From the NCBI GenBank assembly GCA_963971305.1, contig OZ020305.1, positions 48,341,080 through 48,405,079 on the forward strand: DNA of 64,000 nucleotides, read 5' to 3'. Origin of the DNA: Arcuatula senhousia (lineage: Eukaryota > Mollusca > Bivalvia > Mytilida > Mytilidae). Below are positions 36,601-48,600 of the stretch, piece by piece. Under the pieces are notes generated by a model. That model was not told where the DNA came from. It did not search any database and worked only from the letters and a program-made list of their open reading frames with translations. How positions within the stretch are numbered: position 1 is the first letter of the stretch; each line of letters begins with the position of its first letter. Position numbers and translations under genes: made by a program.

Positions 36601-39600
36601 GATGATCAGTGTATATCAAAATAAATATCCACAAAAATTTGTCCCCTCCAATTCAGTTTCGTGTTCTGAACCACGAAATTTTATCTCACAAAAATAAATG
36701 ATAATACAGTAAGTATTTTAAATAACCAGTAAAAAACATTTTACCTCACACAACTATTAATACCTGATAATATATACACTTAAAATTGTCATGATTATTG
36801 AAGATTTCAAAGAACTTATTAAAATATCTACTGATTATAAATCAATAAATTATCATATTAAAAACACACTCTTCTTCAACATCTTTTAAAAGTTAGTTTA
36901 TAAGGTTAAGATATTTTGTTCAAGGTGTTTGGAAAGTTACTTTTCAGTGCATAATGATTAATTGTGGACCTTTTATTACATAGAATAGGACATCTAAACA
37001 AAGTAAAAGCATAATCATTTTTGTTTGGCAAAAGATGCAAGCATTCTAAGGTTCTTGTCAATTCTTTAAAATAATTACAAATTCAAACAATCATATTTTT
37101 TTTTCTTTTTTACAAATTTATACAAAAAATTTGGCAGTTGGATATACAAGGCTTTCCATATTCCGAATCTATATTGACGTAGAAATTTTTGAACAACAAA
37201 CTAAATATTATACTTGTATGTTAAAATTATCAGGTGTTTGGAAATACAGCTCATTAAAATGACCAATTTCAATCAAACATAAGAACTCCTCATGTTTTGT
37301 GATAATATGTTATATGAACCTTTATTCCCTGATTGAGAACCAAAGATCTTTTGTCAATGATTGATTGGATGGTTGTGAGTGTGTTGTTTGAGAAGGCAGA
37401 GAGAAAAATAAGATGAGGATAAAGGACTCCTTACCTGTCCTCTCATGCGTAAGTCTCGTTTGTCTGCATTCTAAGAAACAAGTAGTAACACGTTAAAGCA
37501 AGCCTTACCATACCACCAGGTCCATGCAACAGATTAGGAGATTAAGATCTTGAAATATTACAGGGGAGATAACTCAAAAAGAATTCCCAAAATTAAAAAT
37601 TTTTGTAACGTGATTAACAAATCTATGGTGTGGAGTTCTAACAGAAAATGGTACATGTGTAAGTGATTGAAAAATATAAAGCTTTGAAATAATGTGTAAT
37701 TTGTATCAATACTAAAAATTTCTTAATAGATTTTTATGAGAACAAACATAAATCTTAATAAAAAAACACTTTGAAGTGAGAGCACATTATAGAGTGGTGT
37801 AAAAGTAATATTTTAAGATCTATTACAAATACTACAAGACAACAAGGCAATTATTACATTAAAGTGGAGGGGGTAAAATAAAATAGCGAGTAAAAAAAAA
37901 TAAGAGGCGACGACCAAAAATTGATGAAAGGAATGCATACCTGTACGGATCCCCCAAGTCTATCTGCGGCTAGGTTGGCACCCAGATAATTACCCGTGTG
38001 CCGGGGTTCACCCCATGCATTACCAGATTGATATGTACTTGTCTGAAAGGCAAATTAGTGGACAATCAGAGTGTTTTGTTACACAGTATAATCTATGGTA
38101 CACCCACTACCAAGTTGAGAGCTGTCAAACATTGGTTTTCTATCATATTTTCATAAAAACTTTACATTTTTTTCTTAAACAAATTAAAAATTTCGTAGAA
38201 TTTTTTTAAAAAACACTTGACAGCTCTCAAGAGACTGAACTTGGTGATTCAGATACATATGTTTATAAGGGTAAAAGGTACGACATATGACTATATTTAT
38301 ACAGAATCTAGAGAAATATCACTAATAAATGTTAGCCTTCTTCTAAACATCACTGCAAACATCTAAAATTATCCATTAACCACAAATAAAAAATGTGTCC
38401 ATTAACCAAGTAAAAATGTGTATTAAACACACTTGTTGTCGAACTTTGAGATGTGTTATGATGAGCACAACTTCAAATGTAGCAATATTAAGTAAACTGT
38501 GTAAACCTAACATATTCATAGCACATTTTGCTCTAAACAATAGTTTGTGAAAGAAGTTTATCTTTTAAAGTAAATAATACTATTCAGATATACACAAATA
38601 CTCTTCCCTTTTGATTTTAAATATAGAGAGAAAAGTATCAGATAGAATTCCATATTATTATAATTTGGCATTATATATTGCAGATTTTTTAATTGAGCAT
38701 AAAAACACAATATCTAATAATAAAACTATATATAGTTAGTAATGGAAAAGTTAGTTAAAAACAATCAAGTCTCATAACATCTTTCAAGTACTTAAATATT
38801 TTAACACCAAAAGACATAAGTCATCTAACTACATTTAACATTCAAAATCAATAAAGTTAATTCACTTCGTATATAACTGAGACTTAAATGTTTATATTGG
38901 TTACGACAAGTAGATTTCAATCTATTATGCCTTACTGACGTACTATGACCAAAAATATCAAAAAACTAAAATATTTAAGGTCATTTCAGAAACTTTTACT
39001 GTCTTATTCAGGGAGAATACAATTCAAAATCTTTAAGCACTGTAGAAATTGTGGAAACATACTTACCAAATCCTACTTACCATTCATGGCAATTATCTTC
39101 ACGTCAAACAAATCAGAGTGCAAGTAGAGAGTGATAGGTAGAAATGTCTAAAAACAAATCCAGCTCAAACATTCACACACTTAAACCCATACCTCTTACC
39201 ATTTTCATGGAGACGACACATAATGGCAGCAGATTGTGCCATACCCAGAGTCAGATCCATAATTTGGGGAACCAATGACAAATTATTTACCTTTTGTTGT
39301 CTCATCTTGGCAGGCTGAGAGTTATCTTCCTTTGGTGCTGAAGATTCTGATGGTGTGGGCTACAATTTAACAGAAATTAACATAGAGTGAATAGCTTAAA
39401 ACAAAATATTTTAATGTTCTATTGAACCAAAAACCATTTTGGGATTTTTGGTTCTTTCAGTATTTCTTATTAAATTGAAACATGCTGGGTTTTTTGTTAA
39501 AAGCTTGATTGAAATGTGATATTGAAAGGTGGTGAAAAGGAATAGAGGTCTAGTAAATAGTATAACAATTAGGTAAGTATATGTCGCTTTTATTAACACA

Positions 39601-42600
39601 ATTTAGAGATACAAATAGGCTGTAAAGCACTTACACTTACAAACAACTGCACCAAAATATAAAATTTCTCATAACTGATAAATGACCAAAATTCTGAGAA
39701 ACAATTCTCAAACTAGTTTTTTTAATTTAAAAGTTATTATAGGATGAAAATTCTTTTGCCATCCCAGCCTTCTATTATGTTATAATGAACTAATAAAGTC
39801 CCACTCCACTTAACACTACTGAACAGAACAAAATGCATAATACATTGTTTGTGTTACCCTATTTATCCATTTCACTCATTTATTTATCTCTAATAAATCT
39901 CAATTTAAATATAAATCCTTTCAACATGTAAAAGGCAAAATAAATTACTTATTTATATTTCAAATAATTCTTGTACATGTATACGAGGGTTGTACGCCTG
40001 GACAATTTTTACTTGTGGAAGGTTTAGTAATTGGAAAGGTTTGTTGGGATTTCTGTAGTGCAATCGGCGGCAATGATTGTAGCCAATGGCATGAAGCTTG
40101 GGTCAAGTCTACTCATGCAGCAGTATAGATGTTAATCAGAAATTGTTATTGTCAAAACTATTTTAATCTTTTTCTCTTAAAGGATTCTCTCTAAAAGGAT
40201 CACAACAGGATGAAAATATACATGACTTAATTGAAAATCTAGCCTGAAAAGCAAAATCTTCTAATTCTAGGTACTTATAAAAAAAGTCAGATTCTTTAAT
40301 ATCTTAAAATATTTGAATCAAATTGATATAAATATATTATCACAACACACTGCTTAAAAGACCTGCAAAGCTTAGCCTATAAAATCTTGAATAGATATTG
40401 TAAAGCATATTTGTTTTGTTGTGAAAGGATAGCCAGATAATTGTCTTTATGTAGGTTTTTTAAGCAACCAAGATATATTTTAAGTTTTATATAAGCCTAC
40501 CTCTTTCCCTACATCCTGCAAAGATGTAAAGAAGAAATGTACAAATGTACAGGAAAAGAATTTATAGGCATTCAAATGAAAATTATACATATATGAGGAT
40601 GTATCTAACAAGTAACTGAACAATTTACAATGAACCATTCCACATAGTGCCCGAGTGAATTATACCAATACTTCATTTTTTCCTGTGTTACATGTAAATT
40701 TATTATACTTTTAAGGTAACACTGAAGAATTGTGACTGAATCAGATATCAGACAAACACTATAGTTTTAAATTATCATAGAAGACTTGATATTCAAAAGC
40801 AAACTAGTTTATAAAATTTTACTGGGTTTTACTGAGAGAAAAAAATCATTTGCTCAGAAATCTATAAAATTCACTGCTATGCATAAAAAGTAAATTTTTC
40901 AAATGCTTAATGATGTATTTTATCATTGATATGCATTTGGCTTCTTTCTTTTTGTATGTGGCTAAAGCTCATTTACTTATCGGTAACTATTAAAAAATTG
41001 TCCATTCATGGAAATCTTTCTATGAATGAATGAAAATCACCTGTCTGCCTGTCCAATCAAACTCCCAATCCAAATCATAATTCATTTTATCTATTAGATC
41101 TGTAAATAATTTTCTTAAGTAATCATAGTCTGGAGTCTCGAAGAAGTCTAAACGTCGAACATATCTAAGGTATGTGGCAAGTTCATCTGAAAAAGATAGT
41201 ACATTTTCATATAAACATATTAATGAGGTTGATGATTTGGTTTCTGGGCATCAATTAAATAATATCATTAATTTTTGCAAACATGCAAACTAAAGGATGA
41301 CAACTGCATCTGTATTTACTACAGATAATACATTATTATAGCCTTGCAACAGTACTTAACTACATGTTAATATTAGATGTTTTCTTCAATTTTCCAGGAT
41401 ACTTCTTCAATTAATACAGATTCTTAGGTTATATGTAAATAAAAAGCTTCCCCGAGCACAGCATGATACGACCCCAACATGTCGAACACTGTACATTTTA
41501 GGCCCAATATGGATAACCAATTGCTCTGGACACATGCAGCCCATGGTGGATTGACTAAGTATTTTGACACGCCGCCTTTGGTGGACTATCCATCCACATT
41601 TCACAAGAAATTCATTAGCAGACCATAATAAATTAGTAACAAAAATATTACCTCTTTTCTCTTTTGCTGCTTTTGGCCCTTAGCAGCAATTAAGGGGAGA
41701 GAAGTGTTTCAAAATTAAATAATTTGAATGTTTTGCCCCGTTTTGGGCCCCCAATTTAAAAACAAATAAAGGAAAGACCCCCCCCCCCCCAATCAATCCC
41801 GTTTATCCTTTTATCGTATGAAACAATATTGTAAAATTTCACAGCATTTGGTTAACCAGAACAAAAGTTATTGTGGGAACAAACAAAAAAGTAGCATTTT
41901 TGGCTCCTTTTTTTGGCCCCTAATTTCTAAACAAAAAAAGATGGGACCCCCAAAATCAATCCCATCCATCCTTTTATGGTAAGGAACATCATTATCAAAT
42001 TTCATAGCAATCAGATAACTAGAACTTAAGTTATTGTGGAGCACTAAACTTAACGGACAACACAGACGACGACACGGACCACTACGCAGACAACAAACAG
42101 CATCATACCATTATACATCCGCAATTTTTTTGCGGTCGTATAAAAATGTAGTTACAAATGGATTTTTATTGGTATATTATATCTGTCTTTAACTTTCATT
42201 GTACATGTTGTTTTGTGATTGCATTTATAATGTTCTTGCAAATTTAGACAACAATGCCATATTTCAACAGAAACATGGGTACCCAATGTCTTAGAACCTC
42301 ATTAATTGATACCTGGAAAGTTTTCACATAGCACTTCTATTGGTGTTGCCCTTTTTGTGTCTCCTATTTTCTGGTATCTTTCTTTGAGTGTATCTGCTTT
42401 TAAACCTTGCCAAGGCAAACTCCCTCTGAGAAAGTACATAAACATATGGCCTAATGCCTCCAAATCATCTCTTCTACTTTGCTCTATAAAAGAATTTTAA
42501 AAAAGTAATGTATAAAAAAAGTTCATAAAGAAAAATGAAATTTACAAGAATCTGACTGCTAGGTGCAGGCATTGCAACAATATACCTGAGCCAAACAATC

Positions 42601-45600
42601 TCTCAAGTCAAATAAATCATTTTCTCTCATCCTTTTCATCTAATGGTTGAAATCATGTCAAACCCAAATTATATATCAGATCATATATAGGGTGCTTATC
42701 TACATTATAATACCAGGATTGTGATGAAGTTTAGTGGATTAAAACATATTGCATGAAAAAAACTCAACAAGCAAAATGTGATGGTCACATTGAAGGTTTG
42801 TTTGCTTACTGGTTATTATTGCAGATTACATATACTTAATTGTTGTTGAATTATCAAGGAGTCAGTGTCATGTACACTTGTTTTTCTTATCTTTTTTTTC
42901 TTTAAATGGTAGTTTAATGGTGCATGAAACACTTTGGACATTACAAAATGCAATCAGGTGTAACAAATGCATTTCTTTTTATATAATTGGTACTTAATAT
43001 AATCATTGTGAGTGTTACTATCAGACATCTGACATAAAAAATAAGTTCTACAAGAGCAGCACTGAAGGTCCCCTGCCATGCATATTTGTCTAAGTAGATG
43101 CCACAGAGACCTTCGACCCATTGACTTCAAAGTCAATAGAGGTCTTCTTATCATCATAAATAACTACACAATGTATGTGAGAAAGTTTTTATAAAGTTAT
43201 ATTAAGCATTCACAAGAAAAAGCTTGGATTTCAATTTCAGATGGTAAGAAAGGGGGCAAAGAAAAGAACCTAGACCCCATTCTAATCTCTATCTTAATGG
43301 TCCTTAATCCACCAAAGTTGACAAAACTACCATAAAGGCATAAGAAACATCATCTAAAAGATCTTATAATAAGACATGTGAATGATTACCTTTCCCTAAG
43401 TGAGTATTGATACTCATATATCTAGCTGTCCCAGTCAGACTTTTATGTTCCCTGTAAGGGATATGTTTGTGTGTTTCAGGGTCTATATATTCCTTTGCTA
43501 AACCAAAGTCAATTATATGTATAATATGTTGCTTCTTTGTTGACTGTCGTCCTATACAGAAATTTTCAGGTTTAACGTCCCTATATATCAAATGTTTAGA
43601 ATGCACAAACTCCATCCGTGTGAGCTGAAATGAAAACCAAAATTCAAATATCAAATTTCATGTCACCAAAGAAGGTAGTGATACATTGTAAGAAAATTAT
43701 TATTATTTTATGTACATGCAGCTGTAATTATTATGCATTTGAGAGAGAAAAATGAACAGCTGTTCAAGGTTCCCTGCTTTAAACTTGTTTTTATTGCCAA
43801 AAGTCATTGACTGGAACTGAATTTTTGAACTTGAACATGGGTTTAAAGGTAATGAAAATCTATTGAGAAGAGCAAGAGTGTAAAAGATGCACATACACAA
43901 GTAGGCCTTGTATTACCATGTCCTTTCCTCTTTCTAAAATAACGTTGTTATCTACAAATTTTCTTGTTCTTCCTTATTGTGTACTTATCCAGTTATTTAA
44001 GCATGTTTTCTAATTTTTTGTGTACAAGACTAGCAATTTTACAAGTCTGACATTTTTATTATTCATCTCAGATTCTGCAAGTTTTATCAATGTACATACA
44101 GATGATATTTTCGACCTTACAAGGTGAAGGCCATACACCTCCCCCAAGGTAAATATAAATTACCTTCATCAAATTACTTATTGATAGCCTTAAGCTAAGT
44201 GATCTTAGGTCAATCTTACAACCAATATAGATGATGTATTCAAATATAATTACATTACAAGAACTAGTTGACAAGTTAACTATGCAAAAAAATGAGCACA
44301 CATTTTGTAAACAAGTAAACTGTAAAATACTCAAAAATTTGAAGTACAAGAGAATTAGAATATTATATAGAGTTCCTCAACAGCCATAAAATTACCAAAT
44401 ATATATAACACAAACAAGAGTTAACACTAAAGTATGTCTCGCCTGTCGGCACCATCAGAAACAATTATTCTTTCTTACTTCAACTATATTTTGAATTAAC
44501 ATGGATTTTCAGTTTCTGAGATCAAAAGATGTTTATAGAACTTAAACATTGCAAATATATGCAATAGAAATAATCAAAGTCACTCAACCGGAAAATCAAG
44601 GTCAAGGTCAAAAGATGGGGATGCAACTGTGGTAAGCTACTACTGGGGCATATGCATACCAAGTTTCATCAACCTAGGACCTATAGTTCTTGAAATATGG
44701 AGTTGCTCGCAAAACTTTTCCATTGCTATTATATGTATTGAAAATTGTCAAAGTCACTCAACCGGAAACTCAAGGTCAAGGTCAAAAGATGAGGATGCAA
44801 CTGAGCTAAGCTACTACTGGGGCATATGCATACCAAGTTTCATCAACCTAGGACCTATAGTTCTTGAGATATGGAGGTGCTCGCAAAACTTTTTCATTGC
44901 TATTATATGTATTGAAAATAGTCAAAGTCACTCAACCTGAAAATCAAGGTCAAGGTCAAAAGATGGGGATGCAACTGTGCTAAGCTACTACTGGGGCATA
45001 TGCATACCAAGTTTCATCAACCCAGGACCTATAGTTCTTGAGATATGGAGGTGCTCGCAAAACTTTTCCAAAAAGTTAACGCCGCCGCCGCCGCCGCCGC
45101 CGGTAAAGTAACACCTATGTCCCGCTCTGCTTCGCAGGCGAGACAAAAATTGAGTCAACTGACAAACATACAGTCAATGATGCTGCACACTAAATTTGAA
45201 GGGATTTGTAGTTGCTGAAAAATAAAACTGCTACAAAATTATCCCCCCACCTCCTATTGTTACCCCACATTCACAATTTTATCATCTGCATTTTCATTTC
45301 AACAAATCCTGACAAAAGAATAAAAATTAAAGGTCAACATTATCAAAAGCCCATTGACATTAACAAAATTAACTAAGCATAAATTAAATAAAAGTATGTA
45401 AACTTAATGTTAAGTCTCCCCTGAAGAAAAATATTTAGCTATGGATGTGCAGTATTGGCTGTTAAGGTTACATTTGAATATTATGTATAGAAAAATCCAC
45501 TCTAATAACAGCAATTTATAAATATCGACCCATGTGACAAATATTAATAGAGTATTTATGTTTCTTTAATTTTTTTAATTTGAAAATTAACTGCAGTTTT

Positions 45601-48600
45601 TAAATGCTGTGAAAAGTTTTTAAGTTACTAATAAATGTAGAACATTATCAAAAGCCCATTGACATTAACACAAGAGGCTCCCAGGAGCCTGAATCGCTCA
45701 CCTGGTCTTGATGTTGACCCTATACTTTTGTAGAGCTAAATGAGCTGAACATTTAAGCAAGCAACAGCTTTTCTCTACCTGCAATAGTTTTCATTCTATA
45801 GGCCAAAAACACCATTTTTCACCTATAAGGGGCCATAACCCCTATAAGGAGTCATCTGACAACTTCGACCCTATGGAGACTTTTGTAGAGCTAAATGAGC
45901 TGAACATTTAAGCAAGCAACAGCTAATCTCTATCTGCAATAGTTTTCATTCTGTAGGCCAAAAACATGAAAAATAGCTTTCTTCAGGGGCCGTAACCCCT
46001 ATAAGGGGTCATCTGACAACTTCGACCCTATGGAGAATTTTGTAGAGCTAAATGAGCTGAACATTTAAGCAAGCAACAGCTAATCTCTATCTGCAATAGT
46101 TTTCATTCTGTAGGCCAAAAACATGAAAAATGGCTATTTTTCAGGGGCCGTAACCCCTATAAGGGGTCATCTGACAACTTCAACCCTATGGAGAATTTTG
46201 TAGAGCTAAATGAGCTGAACATTTAAGCAAGCAACAGCTAATCTCTATCTGCAATAGTTTTCATTCTGTCGGCCAAAAACATGAAAAATCGCTATTTTTC
46301 AGGGGCCGTAACCCCTATAAGGAGTCATCTGACAACTTCGACCCTATGGAGAATTTTGTAGAGCTAAATGATCTGAACATTTAAGCAAGCAACAGCTAAT
46401 CTCTATCTGCAATAGTTTTCATTCTGTAGGACAAAAACATAAAAAAATCGCTATTTTTCAGGGGCTGTAACCCCTATGAGGGGTCATCTGACAACTTCGA
46501 CCCTATGGAGAATTTTGTAGAGCTCAATGAGCTGAACATTGAAGCAAGCAACAGCTAATCTCTATGTGCAATAGTTTTCATTCTGTAGGACAAAAACATG
46601 AAAAAATGCCATTTTTCAGGGGTCGTAACCCCTATAAGGAGTCATCTGACAACTTCGACCCTATGGAGAATTTTGTAGAGCTAAATGATCTGAACATTTA
46701 AGCAAGCAACAGCTAATCTCTATCTGCAATAGTTTTCATTCTGTAGGCCAAAAACATGAAAAATGGCTATTTTTCACCTTTAAGGGGCCGTAACCCCTAT
46801 AAGGGGTCATCTGACAACTTCGACCCTATGGAGACTTTTGTAGAGTTAAATGAGCTGAACATTTAAGCAAGCAACAGCTAATCTCTATCTGCAATAGTTT
46901 TCATTCTGTAGGCCAAAAACATGAAAAATGGCTATTTTTCACCTTTAAGGGGCCGTAACCCCTATAAGGGGTCATCCGACAACTTTGACCCTATAGAGAC
47001 TTTTGTAGAGTTAAATGAGCTGAACATTTAAGCAAGCAACAGCTAATCTCTATCTGCAATAGTTTTCATTCTGTAGGCCAAAAACATGAAAAAATGCTAT
47101 TTTTCACCTTTAAGGGGCTGAAACCCCTATAAGGGGTCATCTGACAACTTTGACCAAATGGAGACTTTTGTAGAGCTTTTGATGCTGAATCAGAAGCGTG
47201 GCCTCAGATTTCCTCTATCTCTTATACTTTTTGATTTATAAGCCAAAAACAGTAGTCTGACCCCCCTAGTCTATTTTTAGTAACGGCGGCCATGTTTTTT
47301 AACGGATCAAAAATCAAAACACAAGTTTGGTGCAGGACACCCTAAGGATCATTCATACCAAGTTTCATTAAATTCTGTTGGGTAGTTTCAGAGGAGAAGA
47401 TTTTTGAAAAATTGTTAACAGACGACGACGACGACGACAGACGACGACAGACGACGACAGACGACGACGACGACGACGGACGCCAAGTGATGGTAATAGC
47501 TCACATGGACCTTCGGTCCAGGTGAGCTAAAAATTAACTAAGCATAAATTAAATAAAAGTTTTTTTAAGTTGACCTAAAACTTCTACATTGTTATTAAAT
47601 GCCTTAAAGTCAAAAACTTTTTTGATATAGGTAGATTTTAAGATAAATTCTTAATTTCATAACATCTGACAGGTAATTTTCATACAAGCCATACATGAAA
47701 GCAGTAGTCACGTATAACAATACCATTATGCACAGACGACAAATGACAAGGTTACGACCTTGTTATGGCATAATTAAGTAACACGTTGAACTTCCCCAAT
47801 AAAATTGTGATCAGTAGGTCATATACATATATTAACTCCAATAACATTAACCTTTATAATAACAAATATATCCTAATATGTATATATTGGCTTTGTTATA
47901 TATATAGAGGTGATGCAGTATTAAATTTAAATTTCTATTTTTAACATGTATGAAATATTTTGCATAACAAACAAATACACTTTTTTTTCATGTATGTTTT
48001 TTTTTAAAATACGGTATAGTGTAAAGTTGGTAATAAGGTAATGTTTGTTCGTTCAAATTCATGTCAGTGTCTAATGCATGAACAAGGAATACTGCCAGGA
48101 AGTATCTTCATGCACATCTGGTGTACTTTCTTCATATTAAGTTTCATCAAAATCCATTAGGAGGTTTAGGAGGAGTTGCACTTACAAGATATGTAGCCAG
48201 ACAAACGGAAAGACTGATACATTGTAGAAAGACAGGGTGATTCCTGTACATGCTGCATACCCCTATATTTGGTAGGGGGTATCAAAACAGCTGATTGTGA
48301 TAATAATTCTAAACATGATGAACAGATTCTTAGTATAACTTACAAGCTGTATTGCAATCATTAAGACGGTTTTGAGTGAGAACTTTCTGTCACAGAGATC
48401 AAACAAATCTTCAAGACTAGGTCCTAGTAATTCCAGCACTAAAGCATTGTATTTACCACATGGTCCAAAATAGTACACATTGGGAATTCCCTCTGAAAGT
48501 ACAAGAACTGCATGGTTAAATGTTACAAACCAGCATAGTTTATAATTTCAGAAGCTTATATGTGTTTTTGGCATATATTTATTAGTTAAATCTGATTTAT

